A DNA stretch of 34,985 nt from a bacterium UBP6_UBA1196. GTDB taxonomy: Bacteria; UBP6; UBA1177. Positions 1-8,346 of the stretch are shown one piece after another. Every line of letters begins with the position of its first letter. Position 1 is the first letter of the stretch. A model generated the notes under the pieces. It saw only the letters and a program-made list of their open reading frames with translations, was not told the DNA's origin and did not search any database. A program made the position numbers and the translations under genes. The stretch spans positions 1 to 34,985 of the forward strand of contig DBYC01000049.1 in NCBI GenBank assembly GCA_002310035.1, read 5' to 3'.

Positions 1-1104
1 GGCAAATCAAAAATATTGTTCCCGATTTCGTGCGTTTTAGTCGCGATTTCAATCCTTCTTGTCATTTTCAAGAGTTTCAACTTCGGTATCGACTTTGCCG
101 GCGGAACCGAGATCCAGATCAAGGCTGACGGCGTAACCCAGGAACAGGTCAGAGAAGTTATGGGTCAGTTCGGAGCAAACGACATACAGCAGTTTGAAGG
201 CAAGCAGAACGAATATCTCGTCCGCTTCAAAAATATTTCAATGGTCGACGATTCTACGATCAACGCTTTCCTTAAAGCCGCAGAAGCAAAATTCACAGAC
301 GCGAAGATGCTCAAGACCCACTTCGATTCTCAGGTCGGTGACAGAGTAGAGATCTGGTTCGACAAGGAAATAAGTCAAGATGCTATGAACGCGCTTATCG
401 CCGAAACCAAGCTTCCGGTTATCGAAAAAGATGCTGTCAGATACAACAAAGTCGGCGACAGACACATCTACAAACTTATGCTCAAAGGTATGACGAACGA
501 GATCGTCAATGCGATTGACAAGATAAATACTGAAGCGAAAGCTGACCTTGTCAGAGTCGAACTTGTCGGCCCGAAAGTCGGTCAACAGTTGAAACTTTCC
601 GCGATCATGGCAGTTTTCTACGCACTTATCGCGATTCTTGTCTACATCGCGTTCAGATTCAACTTCATGTTTGCTCCGGGCGCAGTTCTCGCTCTTTTCC
701 ACGACGTCATGATCGCTCTCGGAATCTGGTCGCTTTTCGGATTCTCGTTTGACCTTACCGTCGTTGCGGCGCTTCTTACGATCGTCGGTTACTCGATCAA
801 CGATACGATCGTCATTTTCGACAGAATCAGAGAAAACATGAAGGATCCTGCCAAGGGCGCGACCCTTGCCGACAAGATGAACACAAGCCTCAACGAGACT
901 TTGCAGAGAACTTTCCTCACTTCGATCACGACCCTTTTCTCGGTTCTCGCGCTTCTCATTTTCGGCGGCGAAATCATTTCCGGTTTTGCAGGCGTTATGT
1001 GCATCGGTGTTGTTGTAGGTACTTATTCTTCACTTTTCATCGCTTCGCCGATCACGCTTTACATTGAAAAATACATGAACAAAAGAAGAGGAACCGCAGC
1101 CTAA
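1..1104 (+). CDS. secF: SecF, protein-export membrane protein (5'-truncated)
   Basis: SecF partners SecD in the inner membrane and uses the proton gradient to help SecYEG-translocated proteins leave on the periplasmic side. The reading frame is open from base 1, so the start lies outside the window; the first Met-like codon (TTG, 16) falls inside the first membrane helix and is not the start. Visible are FGIDFAGGTEIQ after helix 1, VELVGPKVG before helix 2, then five more helices with ALFHDVMIALG, VGYSINDTIVIFDRIREN and a GFAGVMCIGVVVGTYSS tail, all typical SecF signatures. The periplasmic part is about 160 residues, roughly twice that of E. coli SecF, and appears to hold two ~77-residue copies of the same unit (109-339 and 349-582). 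recJ starts on the base after the stop codon, so the two are co-transcribed; secD is expected just upstream. Confidence 0.95.
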   Translation, partial: GKSKILFPISCVLVAISILLVIFKSFNFGIDFAGGTEIQIKADGVTQEQVREVMGQFGANDIQQFEGKQNEYLVRFKNISMVDDSTINAFLKAAEAKFTDAKMLKTHFDSQVGDRVEIWFDKEISQDAMNALIAETKLPVIEKDAVRYNKVGDRHIYKLMLKGMTNEIVNAIDKINTEAKADLVRVELVGPKVGQQLKLSAIMAVFYALIAILVYIAFRFNFMFAPGAVLALFHDVMIALGIWSLFGFSFDLTVVAALLTIVGYSINDTIVIFDRIRENMKDPAKGATLADKMNTSLNETLQRTFLTSITTLFSVLALLIFGGEIISGFAGVMCIGVVVGTYSSLFIASPITLYIEKYMNKRRGTAA

Positions 1105-2838
1105 ATGAAGCCGAAATGGCAAATACTCAATCCTGATCCGGGTAAAATCGACGACCTGAGCAAAACGCTCGGAATTTCCAAAACGGTTGCGACTGTCCTC
1201 GTGAACCGCGGTATCGACAATGTCGAAGCCGCGAGCATGTTCCTTCAGGCGAAAATCAAATCGCTTCCCGATCCTTTTCTTCTGAAAGATGCGGAAAAGG
1301 CTGCAGGAATCATTATCGATTACATCAAAAACAGAAAAAAGATAGTGATTTACGGTGATTACGATGTCGATGGCATCACTTCGACTCTGATTATGTACCA
1401 GTTTCTGTCGCATGTCGGCGCGAGTGTGGACCGTTACATTCCGCACAGGCTTGAAGACGGTTACGGTCTCAACACCTACACTCTGGAAGAAATCGCGACG
1501 AAGGGCGGCGAGCTTGTTATCACGGTCGATTGCGGGATCACAAGCGTCGACGAAGTCAAATACGCCAAAGATCTCGGTCTGGCGACGATAATCATCGACC
1601 ATCACCATGTCGGCGAGACGGTTCCGGCGGCTGTGGCGATCGTCAACCCGCATCAGCCGGAATGCCGTTATCCTTTCAAGGAAATGGCGGCTGTCGGTGT
1701 TGCTTTCTCGTTCCTTATGGTTCTCAAGAAAATCGTCGAAAAGGACGGATTTTTCACGGGAACTCTGCCGAATTTGGCAGAATATCTCGATATCGTCGCT
1801 TTGGGAACGGTCGCAGACATGGTTCCGCTCCTTGAATCTAACAGGATTTTCGTAAAATACGGCCTTACGCAGATGCAGAAAAACCAGCGTCCGGGACTTC
1901 TGGCACTGGCGAATATTTGCGGACTCAAGTCGCTGAAAGAGATAACTCCTTCGGTAATAAGCTACAAAATGGCTCCGCGTCTCAATGCGGCAGGGAGGAT
2001 CGGCAACGCGATAAAAGGGCTCGAACTTATCGAAAACACCGATTACGAAGCGGCACTGAAAATGGCGGAAGAGCTTAATTTGACTAACGAATACCGTCAG
2101 CAGCTTGAAGCCGAGATTTTTGATCAGGCACTCGAGAAAGTCGAAAACAGCGACATTATCCAAAAGCGAAATTCGATAGTTCTCTATTCCGAAAAGTGGC
2201 ATCCCGGCGTCATCGGGATCGTCGCTTCAAGGCTTGTCGAAAAGTTCTACAAACCGACGATCATGATTTCGGTCGAGGACGGTGTCGGCCGCGGCAGCGT
2301 CAGAAGCATTCCGCAGCTTCACATTTATAAGGTTCTTGAAAGACTCAGCGACTATTTAGTGCAGTACGGCGGTCACAAATACGCGGCCGGACTTACGATT
2401 CAGGAATCAAAAATAGCCGAATTTATTGATAAATTCGACGAAATCGTAGCGGAAGAGCTTGAAGAGGAAGTAGGCGGACAGTTCACCGAGATCGATTCCG
2501 AACTCCAGCTCAAAGATCTCACGCCCGATATGGTCGTTGCCCTTTCTAAGCTCGAACCTTTCGGGATCAGCAATTCAGAACCAAATTTCCTGGCGAAAAA
2601 TGTCAAGATCCTGAAGCAGAACATCATCAACAGAAGCCATCTTCACTGGAAACTCGGCTGCAAAAACACGAACATGACATTCAACGCCATTGCTTTCGGC
2701 CTGCTGAACCACAGGAATGCGCCGGTCGTCGGCGATTTTATCGACATAATCTATTTCCCGAGGATAAATGTTTACGGTGAAGGCATCAATATGCAGCTTT
2801 ACATCAAGGATTTTGTCTATTCGGGCTCGAGCCGGTAA
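1105..2838 (+). CDS. recJ: Single-stranded-DNA-specific exonuclease RecJ
   Basis: RecJ is the 5'-to-3' single-strand DNA exonuclease of RecF-pathway recombination, mismatch repair and base-excision repair. The 577 aa match the usual length. DHH-superfamily metal motifs are in order: GDYDVDG (84-90), VDCG (141-144), DHH (165-167) and GTVADMVP (234-241). The DHHA1 domain follows, with GRGSVRS (395-401) and the substrate-binding GGH (422-424). The C-terminal ~110 residues fit the OB-type domain of RecJ (LEPFGISNSEPNF segment). The ATG directly follows the secF stop with no spacer and no clear Shine-Dalgarno sequence, suggesting translational coupling. No key residue is missing. A promoter for the amylase gene begins within six bases of the recJ stop. 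Confidence 0.96.
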   Translation: MKPKWQILNPDPGKIDDLSKTLGISKTVATVLVNRGIDNVEAASMFLQAKIKSLPDPFLLKDAEKAAGIIIDYIKNRKKIVIYGDYDVDGITSTLIMYQFLSHVGASVDRYIPHRLEDGYGLNTYTLEEIATKGGELVITVDCGITSVDEVKYAKDLGLATIIIDHHHVGETVPAAVAIVNPHQPECRYPFKEMAAVGVAFSFLMVLKKIVEKDGFFTGTLPNLAEYLDIVALGTVADMVPLLESNRIFVKYGLTQMQKNQRPGLLALANICGLKSLKEITPSVISYKMAPRLNAAGRIGNAIKGLELIENTDYEAALKMAEELNLTNEYRQQLEAEIFDQALEKVENSDIIQKRNSIVLYSEKWHPGVIGIVASRLVEKFYKPTIMISVEDGVGRGSVRSIPQLHIYKVLERLSDYLVQYGGHKYAAGLTIQESKIAEFIDKFDEIVAEELEEEVGGQFTEIDSELQLKDLTPDMVVALSKLEPFGISNSEPNFLAKNVKILKQNIINRSHLHWKLGCKNTNMTFNAIAFGLLNHRNAPVVGDFIDIIYFPRINVYGEGINMQLYIKDFVYSGSSR

Positions 2839-2843
2839 GTTTC

Positions 2844-2871
2844 TTGCCATTTTCTGGTATTTTGCTATAAA
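2844..2871 (+). promoter_or_regulatory. Putative sigma70-type promoter of the amylase gene
   Basis: TTGCCA (2844-2849), a 16-bp spacer and TATAAA (2866-2871). It lies just after the recJ stop and about 20 bp before the Shine-Dalgarno GGAGA (2888-2892) of the amylase gene. Predicted by eye only. Confidence 0.55.
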
Positions 2872-2897
2872 ACTCTGTTTTTTTGTTGGAGAGACTT

Positions 2898-4856
2898 ATG
2901 AATAAAGCGAGATTTTTTCTGATTTTTGTTTGGGTGCTTGTTTGCGTTTCGTGCGTTGACACAAGCGTTGTCGAAGGACCGGTCGAAATCACGAACAATG
3001 TAACTGACTGGCGCGACGAGGTCATTTACCAGCTTATCACCGATCGTTTTGCCGACGGCGATGTCAACAACAACTACAATGTTGACAAAAAATCGCTCAC
3101 ATCATGGAACGGCGGCGATTTTCAGGGGATAATCGACAACATTGACTATCTCAAAAAGCTCGGCGTGACGGCGCTTTGGATCAGCCCGGTCGTCAAAAAC
3201 GTCGATTCTGATGCAGGAATCGCAGGATACCACGGCTACTGGACGCAGAATTTCAAAGCTGTCAACCCGCACTTCGGCGATCTGGCAAAACTGCGCGAAA
3301 TGATTCAAGTTCTCCACGAAAACGACATAAAAGTCATTCTCGATATCGTTGCGAACCATGTCGGCCAGCTTTTCTACTACGACATGAACAAAAACGACCA
3401 GCCAGACGAAATGGTCATGGGCAGCGACATGACATGTGATGCTTACTGCGGACACATCACCGGAGTTGAAGACGAAGCCGTCAAAAATCAGATCTGCTCG
3501 CAGGAATATTCGTTCGATTATCTTCCGAGCGATGACTGTTACAGCAACTGCGTGTACAGATGCAAAAACGAGGAATATCCTCAGAAAATGGGGATCGTCC
3601 GCTACAGCGAATGGGATCCCGATTTTGATCCGCGCAAGATCCGCTCTTTCTCCGATGCGGGCGAATCGGGTATCGCGCCGATAAAATGGGTTTACATGCC
3701 TGAGATCAACCGCGTTCCGCCTGAACCTGCCGAGTTCCACAACGACGAATGGTACAACAGAATGGGAAGAACGGTCACTTGGGACAGCCGGTATCAGGTC
3801 GTAAAAGGCGATTTCCCCGGCGGTTTAAAGGATCTTGACACCACAAGATCAGATGTCCAGAACGCCCTTATTTCGGTTTTCCAGTATTGGATCGGTGCGC
3901 TTGATATCGACGGTTTCCGTGTCGACACGATCAAGCATGTCGAACACGAGTTCTGGCAGAAATTCACCCCGGCAATGCGCAGTTACGCGAAAAGCATAGG
4001 CAAAGAAAACTTCTTTATTTTCGGCGAAGCTTTTGACGGCGACGATGTCCTGCTCGGAAGTTTTACACAGCATGACGAAATGGACTCTGTTTTCTATTTC
4101 TCTCAGAAATTTCAGGTGTTTGACTCGATTTTCAAATGGGGCAAAGCTACGAAAAATTTTGAAGGGCTTTTCAACGAAAGATGGAACAAACACCGCGACG
4201 GCAGCGCACTCGGAGAAGGCGAGTCTCCTCGTTACGGCACGGTTTCTGGTGTGAAAGACGCTGACGGAAACATCCTCAGCCCGCAGAGGATCATGGTCAA
4301 CTTCATGGATAACCACGATCTGCCGCGTTTCCTCTACGAACAGCCCGATAAAAAGGCGCTTCACAATGCACTTTCGCTCATGTTCACGATGGACGGTATC
4401 CCATGTATCTACTACGGAACCGAGCAGAATTTCAGCGGCGGTAACGATCCGGCGAACCGCGAAGCGCTCTGGACAAGCGGTTACGACACCGAAAACGAGA
4501 CTTTCCAGCACATTTCGAAGATGGCGGAACTCCGTGCGAAATACGCTCCGCTGCGCCGCGGCGATCTGAATATAGTCTGGTCGACTGAGCACACCGGAGA
4601 CGAGAGCGATGCCGGGATCCTCGCTTTCGAAAGGGTTTACAAGAACGAAAGAATGCTTGTCGTTATCAATACGAACAAAAATCACGCTTCGAAAACATCG
4701 TATGAAGGCGCTGTCATGAAGACGAATTTCAACGGCGGAACGAATCTGGTCAACGTTTTCCCCGGATCGGAAGGCAAAAGTTACACCGTTTCGGGCGACG
4801 GCACGCTTGAAATCGAGCTTCCGGCTCAAACAGCCGCTGTTTTTGCAGTCAAATAG
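2898..4856 (+). CDS. GH13 alpha-amylase-family lipoprotein
   Basis: Predicted alpha-1,4-glucan hydrolase or transferase displayed as an envelope lipoprotein. ATG 2898 was chosen over upstream TTGs (2883, 2886) because GGAGA sits 5 bases before it and the protein then starts with a classic signal (MNKARFFLIF) ending in lipobox VCVSC, lipid-bearing Cys19. All four GH13 regions are present: VILDIVANHV (D149...H154), GFRVDTIKHV with Arg341 and nucleophile Asp343, FIFGEAFDG with acid/base Glu377, and NFMDNHD with transition-state Asp474. The (beta/alpha)8 barrel is interrupted around residues 180-222 by an insert with six cysteines (CDAYC, CSQEY, DCYSNCVYRC), plausibly disulphide-bonded or calcium-binding. 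The C-terminal ~90 residues look like the usual beta-sandwich domain C. At 652 aa it is somewhat long for the family. Exact substrate specificity is not readable. The next gene starts 12 bases after the stop. Confidence 0.93.
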   Translation: MNKARFFLIFVWVLVCVSCVDTSVVEGPVEITNNVTDWRDEVIYQLITDRFADGDVNNNYNVDKKSLTSWNGGDFQGIIDNIDYLKKLGVTALWISPVVKNVDSDAGIAGYHGYWTQNFKAVNPHFGDLAKLREMIQVLHENDIKVILDIVANHVGQLFYYDMNKNDQPDEMVMGSDMTCDAYCGHITGVEDEAVKNQICSQEYSFDYLPSDDCYSNCVYRCKNEEYPQKMGIVRYSEWDPDFDPRKIRSFSDAGESGIAPIKWVYMPEINRVPPEPAEFHNDEWYNRMGRTVTWDSRYQVVKGDFPGGLKDLDTTRSDVQNALISVFQYWIGALDIDGFRVDTIKHVEHEFWQKFTPAMRSYAKSIGKENFFIFGEAFDGDDVLLGSFTQHDEMDSVFYFSQKFQVFDSIFKWGKATKNFEGLFNERWNKHRDGSALGEGESPRYGTVSGVKDADGNILSPQRIMVNFMDNHDLPRFLYEQPDKKALHNALSLMFTMDGIPCIYYGTEQNFSGGNDPANREALWTSGYDTENETFQHISKMAELRAKYAPLRRGDLNIVWSTEHTGDESDAGILAFERVYKNERMLVVINTNKNHASKTSYEGAVMKTNFNGGTNLVNVFPGSEGKSYTVSGDGTLEIELPAQTAAVFAVK

Positions 4857-4868
4857 TCTGAAAAAAAG

Positions 4869-5843
4869 ATGCTTTCCAAAAAAAATCTGAAAATCGTCCT
4901 TTCATTTCTGATAGTCGCGCTTCTTTTTTATTTCCTTTTCAAAAATATCGATACGGAACTTTTTCTCAAATATCTTTCGCTCGGAAGCAAACCGCTGATT
5001 GCGGCGGGAGTCGCGGTTTATCTGCTTGCTTTCTTCGTGAGAGCCGCGCGCTGGAAAGTGCTTCTCAGGCATATCGGAAATTTTAAGGTCCCGGAGCTTG
5101 CGCCGGTCATTGTCGCCGGATATGCGGTGAACAATGTTCTGCCGGTGCGCATCGGTGAGATCGTCCGTGCCGCTATTGCCGGAAAAATATTCAGGATCAG
5201 CATTCCGTCGGCTTTTGCTTCGGTTTTTGTCGAGCGCGTTTTCGACGGACTTACGATCGCGCTGATTCTTTCGGCGACACTTTTTTTCTATCCTTTTCAG
5301 GACAACATGAAGATCCTGGCGCTTGTCGCGTCGCTTCTTTTTGCGATTCTGTTCGTTTTCGCGCTGGCGGCGGCATTTTCGTCGAAACCGCTTGAATTTG
5401 TGCAGTTCATTCGCTCGAAAGCACCGAAATTTTCGATGCCTCTTTTCGATTTTGCCGAAAAATTTCTGAAAGGGGCCGCTTCGCTTGACTCGTGGCAGAA
5501 AATTTTTGCCGCATTTTTTCTCAGCATGTGCGTCTGGGCGGCAGAACTTCTTGTTTATCTGCTTATCGTCAAGGCTTTCGGAGTCGAAATTCCGTTTGTC
5601 GGCTGCCTTGTCATGCTCTGCGCCGCGAATCTCGGAATGCTTGCCGCTCCGACACCGGCGGGACTCGGCGTTTTCCAAGGAGCGATAGTTCTGGCTCTTG
5701 AATCGTTCAATGTGCCTTACGAACAGAGAATGGCGGTCGCTCTGATACTCCATGCAGCGCAGATCGTTCCGACAACAGTCATCGGTTTCATCTGGATCTG
5801 GGTGAAAAACCTTCGTGTCGACGCGCCGGAAACAGTGTCGTAA
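4869..5843 (+). CDS. UPF0104 / LPG-synthase transmembrane-domain (flippase-like) membrane protein
   Basis: Integral membrane protein of 324 aa with about eight hydrophobic segments. Family cues are the N-terminal NLKIVLSFLIVALLFYFLFK segment, VRAARWKVLLRHIG, the conserved NNVLPVRIGEIVRA stretch (about residues 93-106), FVERVFDGLTIALIL, and the C-terminal APTPAGLGVFQGAI loop. This is the lysylphosphatidylglycerol synthase transmembrane domain alone (YbhN/AglD-like, UPF0104), without the aminoacyltransferase domain. Members are suggested to move lipids or lipid-linked sugars, but the substrate here is unknown. It lies 12 bases after the amylase gene and is probably co-transcribed; the ATG has only an A-rich stretch with weak Shine-Dalgarno character. 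The gene ends in a palindromic intergenic region facing nth. Confidence 0.85.
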   Translation: MLSKKNLKIVLSFLIVALLFYFLFKNIDTELFLKYLSLGSKPLIAAGVAVYLLAFFVRAARWKVLLRHIGNFKVPELAPVIVAGYAVNNVLPVRIGEIVRAAIAGKIFRISIPSAFASVFVERVFDGLTIALILSATLFFYPFQDNMKILALVASLLFAILFVFALAAAFSSKPLEFVQFIRSKAPKFSMPLFDFAEKFLKGAASLDSWQKIFAAFFLSMCVWAAELLVYLLIVKAFGVEIPFVGCLVMLCAANLGMLAAPTPAGLGVFQGAIVLALESFNVPYEQRMAVALILHAAQIVPTTVIGFIWIWVKNLRVDAPETVS

Positions 5844-5868
5844 TATCGATATTTCGAAATTTCGATAT
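5843..5868. repeat. 26-bp imperfect palindrome between convergent genes
   Basis: The segment is symmetric about TTCGAA (5853-5858), with a single mismatched pair in each arm (ATATCGA, then ATTTCGAAAT, then TCGATAT). It begins at the stop codon of the UPF0104 gene. It could form a hairpin or cruciform or be a protein-binding site; it has no T-run and is not a standard terminator. Confidence 0.6.
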
Positions 5869-5879
5869 ACCGACGGCGC

Positions 5880-5915
5880 GAATCGTTCTTATCGATAATA
5901 ACGTTATCACGATTC
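5880..5915. repeat. Hairpin-forming inverted repeat overlapping the nth stop codon
   Basis: Outer arms GAATCGT (5880-5886) and ACGATTC (5909-5915) are perfectly complementary, and an inner hairpin GATAA/TTATC lies between them. The right arm covers the stop and last codons of nth. With the preceding palindrome it fills the 63-bp gap between two convergent genes, so it may act as a transcriptional insulator. No function is proven. Confidence 0.5.
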
Positions 5916-6560
5916 AGCAGGGCAAAGCCCTTTCACAGGGCATTTTTCGCATTCGTGCTTGGTCGGGCGGCAGACAGTCTGGCCCAGCGTGACAAGTTCC
6001 TGATTTATCTCTTTCCAGTATTTTTTCGGCAAAGTTTTTTTGAGTTCGACTCTTGTTTCCTCTGGAGTTTTGGTTTCGACGAGTCCCCACATGTTCGAAA
6101 TGCGGTGAACGTGCGTGTCGACGCAGATCTCGTATTTGTCGAAAGCCTTGATTAAAACGAGCGATGCCGTTTTTACACCGACTCCTGGGAGAGTCGTAAG
6201 TTCCTCAAGCGTCTGCGGAACGATGCCTCCGAATCTTTCAACGATGTCCTGAGCAAGTTTTTTGAGGTTTTCCGCTTTCGTCTTGTAAAATCCGACGGGA
6301 TATATAAGTTCCGCGAGCTCTTCGACTGAAAGCTGCGCCGTTTTTTCCGGCGTGTCGGCCTTGGCGAAAAGTGATTTCGAGGCTTTTGTCGTCACGGCGT
6401 CTTTGGTTCGTGCCGAAAGCATTGTCGAAGCGAGAAGTTTCCACGGTGAATCGTGACCTGCCGCCATCAGATCGATGACAGGCGCGTAATCAAGCTCTTT
6501 TACCCAGATTCTGAGTGCCGCAAAGGCTTTGTCAACTGGAATTTTATGTGAATCGCTCAT
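5907..6560 (-). CDS. nth: Endonuclease III (DNA glycosylase/AP lyase)
   Basis: Removes oxidised pyrimidines and cleaves the resulting abasic site in base-excision repair. The 217-aa protein has the helix-hairpin-helix LPGVGVKTA with catalytic Lys130, the catalytic Asp148 in VDTHVHR, and a C-terminal [4Fe-4S] loop C-x6-C-x2-C-x5-C (Cys197, 204, 207, 213). Length and motif order are standard. The ATG overlaps the udk stop codon as ATGA, so it is translationally coupled to uridine kinase and shares its promoter at 7222-7249. Nothing is missing. Confidence 0.95.
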   Translation of the reverse strand: MSDSHKIPVDKAFAALRIWVKELDYAPVIDLMAAGHDSPWKLLASTMLSARTKDAVTTKASKSLFAKADTPEKTAQLSVEELAELIYPVGFYKTKAENLKKLAQDIVERFGGIVPQTLEELTTLPGVGVKTASLVLIKAFDKYEICVDTHVHRISNMWGLVETKTPEETRVELKKTLPKKYWKEINQELVTLGQTVCRPTKHECEKCPVKGLCPAES

Positions 6561-7195
6561 TTTTTCTGCGGTGCCGCTTTGTCGGAAAGCCAGTGCGAGA
6601 TTTTCGAAACTATTATGTCGATTGCGACAGAATTCTGACCGCCTTCAGGAATGACGAGGTCGGCAAACCTTTGTGTCGGCTTGACGAAATCGCGGTAAGC
6701 CGGGCGCACCATCGTGAAATAACGTTCGCGGATCTCTTCGAAAGAACGGCCGCGCTGCTCCATATCTCGCCTGATTCTCCGCATAAGCCGGATGTCGGCG
6801 TCAGTGTCAACGAAAATTTTGATGTCGAGCATGTCGCGTACTTTTTCGTCATGGAAAGTCATGATCCCTTCGAGAACAATGATGTCTGCCGGTTCGATGA
6901 GCTCTGTTTCCTGTTTTCTCGAGTGAGTCACGAAGTCGTAAATCGGTTTTTTTACGGCTTTGTTCGCCTTGAGGTCGTCAAGCTGCTGTCTGAGAAGCGG
7001 AAAGTCTATCGCATCCGGAATATCATAGTTGTTTTTCTCGCGCTCGGCAAGCGTTTTTCCTGACAAGTCTTTGTAATAACTGTCCATTTCGATAATTACG
7101 ACCCTTTCATCATTGGAAAAGGCCTGTTTGATGTTTTTAGCGACTGTTGTTTTTCCTGAACCGGATCCTCCGGCGATTCCGATAAAAAGCGGCAT
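6557..7195 (-). CDS. udk: Uridine kinase
   Basis: Phosphorylates uridine and cytidine to UMP and CMP in pyrimidine salvage. The protein opens with the P-loop GIAGGSGSGKTT (residues 6-17). MDSYYKD, the segment ending YDIPDAIDFPLL, and VDTDADIRLMRRIRRDM follow; all are uridine/cytidine kinase signatures. ATG 7195 was preferred over an upstream TTG (7207) because GGAGGG stands 4 bases before the ATG. The resulting 212 aa match the family. It is the first gene of a udk-nth operon whose promoter lies back-to-back with that of purM. Confidence 0.94.
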   Translation of the reverse strand: MPLFIGIAGGSGSGKTTVAKNIKQAFSNDERVVIIEMDSYYKDLSGKTLAEREKNNYDIPDAIDFPLLRQQLDDLKANKAVKKPIYDFVTHSRKQETELIEPADIIVLEGIMTFHDEKVRDMLDIKIFVDTDADIRLMRRIRRDMEQRGRSFEEIRERYFTMVRPAYRDFVKPTQRFADLVIPEGGQNSVAIDIIVSKISHWLSDKAAPQKK

Positions 7196-7221
7196 GATTC
7201 CCTCCAAAAAAATGACATGCT

Positions 7222-7271
7222 AATATACGGCGCAAAGTTAAATTTGCAAAAAAAAGCGGCATGACTATATT
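7222..7271. promoter_or_regulatory. Divergent udk/purM promoters sharing one palindromic -35 box
   Basis: TTGCAA (7244-7249) reads the same on both strands. Exactly 16 bp to the right is TATATT (7266-7271), the -10 for purM. Exactly 16 bp to the left on the opposite strand is TATATT again (7222-7227), the -10 for udk. Predicted transcripts start near 7278 (+) and 7215 (-), giving leaders of about 20-25 bases that contain the chosen Shine-Dalgarno sites. If both are real, RNA polymerase cannot occupy both at once. By-eye prediction. Confidence 0.6.
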
Positions 7272-7301
7272 TTCGCGGATTTTTTATTTATGGAGAAAAA
7301 G

Positions 7302-8333
7302 ATGTCCGAAATCAACTACAAAAATGCCGGAGTCGATATTGTCGAAGGTGCGGCGATGGTCGACAAGATCAAACCTCTCGTAAAAAACACGATGCGTCCC
7401 GAAGTTCTTGCCGGAATAGGCGGATTTTCGTCGCTTGTTTCAATTCCGGAAGGGATCAAGGAGCCTGTTTTGGTCAGCGGGACAGACGGTGTCGGCACTA
7501 AACTCAAATTCGCTTTTCTCGCGAACAAACACGACACGATCGGCATAGACCTTGTCGCTATGTGTGTGAACGATGTCATTGTCGGCGGTGCGGAACCTCT
7601 TTTTTTCCTTGATTACTTTGCTACCGGCAAACTTGACAGTGATACCGGCGCGAAAGTCGTTTCCGGCATCGCTGAAGGCTGCCGTCAGGCGGGATGCGCG
7701 CTCGTCGGCGGCGAAACTGCCGAAATGCCCGGCTTCTACACGCCTGGCGAATATGATCTGGCAGGTTTCAATGTCGGCGTTGTCGACAAAAGCAAGATAA
7801 TCGACGGCTCGAAAATCAAGGAAGGCGACGTGATCGTCGGAATTCCCTCGACTGGCGTACACTCGAACGGATACTCGCTTGTCAGAAAGATCGTCCTTGA
7901 AAAAATGGGGCTCAAAGTCAACGATAAAATCGAAGAACTCGGCTGCACGGTTGCCGAGGAATTTCTTAAACCGACAAGAATTTATGTTAAGGAAGTTCTT
8001 GATTTGATTAAGAAATTCGATATTCACGGAATGGTTCACATCACAGGCGGCGGTTTTTACGAAAATATCCCGAGAGTCATTCCGGAAGGTCTCGGAGCTC
8101 TCATCGACGGCGATTTCAAAGTGCTTCCCGTTTTCAAATGGCTCAAAAAATGCGCGGATCTCAGCGAGCGCGAGATGTTCACCACTTTCAACTGCGGAAC
8201 AGGCTTCATGCTGATCGTGCCGGAAGAGCAGGTTCCCGCGCTGCTTGAAGACTCGGACAGATACATTGTCGGCAGGATCGTTAAGACAGACAAGGCCGAA
8301 AGAGTCGAAATCACAAAGAGCTATTTCGCGTAA
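7302..8333 (+). CDS. purM: Phosphoribosylformylglycinamidine cyclo-ligase (AIR synthetase)
   Basis: Step five of purine biosynthesis: ATP-dependent closure of FGAM to aminoimidazole ribotide. The sequence follows E. coli PurM closely through YKNAGVDIVEG, EPVLVSGTDGVGTKL, HDTIGIDLVAMCVND, AEPLFFLDYFATGKLD, LVGGETAEMPG, GVHSNGYSLVRKI, LKPTRIYVK, HITGGGFYENIPRV and FNCGTGFM. All ATP-binding and catalytic segments are intact. ATG 7302 was chosen over in-frame ATG 7290: it has GGAG at 7292-7295 with good spacing, and the predicted transcript starts near 7278. The result is 343 aa. The -10 is followed by a GC-rich TTCGCGG discriminator (7272-7278), shared with rpoZ. Confidence 0.96.
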   Translation: MSEINYKNAGVDIVEGAAMVDKIKPLVKNTMRPEVLAGIGGFSSLVSIPEGIKEPVLVSGTDGVGTKLKFAFLANKHDTIGIDLVAMCVNDVIVGGAEPLFFLDYFATGKLDSDTGAKVVSGIAEGCRQAGCALVGGETAEMPGFYTPGEYDLAGFNVGVVDKSKIIDGSKIKEGDVIVGIPSTGVHSNGYSLVRKIVLEKMGLKVNDKIEELGCTVAEEFLKPTRIYVKEVLDLIKKFDIHGMVHITGGGFYENIPRVIPEGLGALIDGDFKVLPVFKWLKKCADLSEREMFTTFNCGTGFMLIVPEEQVPALLEDSDRYIVGRIVKTDKAERVEITKSYFA

Positions 8334-8346
8334 ATATTCCGAAAAA

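Noticed and set aside
1030..2202. 390-codon open frame on the minus strand across secF and recJ
   Set aside because: It is antisense to two well-conserved genes, is rich in Arg/Phe/Asp as mirror frames of this codon usage are, and has no ribosome site or recognisable domain.
3849..4829. 326-codon minus-strand open frame inside the amylase gene
   Set aside because: All GH13 motifs are on the plus strand; the antisense product matches nothing and has no start signal.
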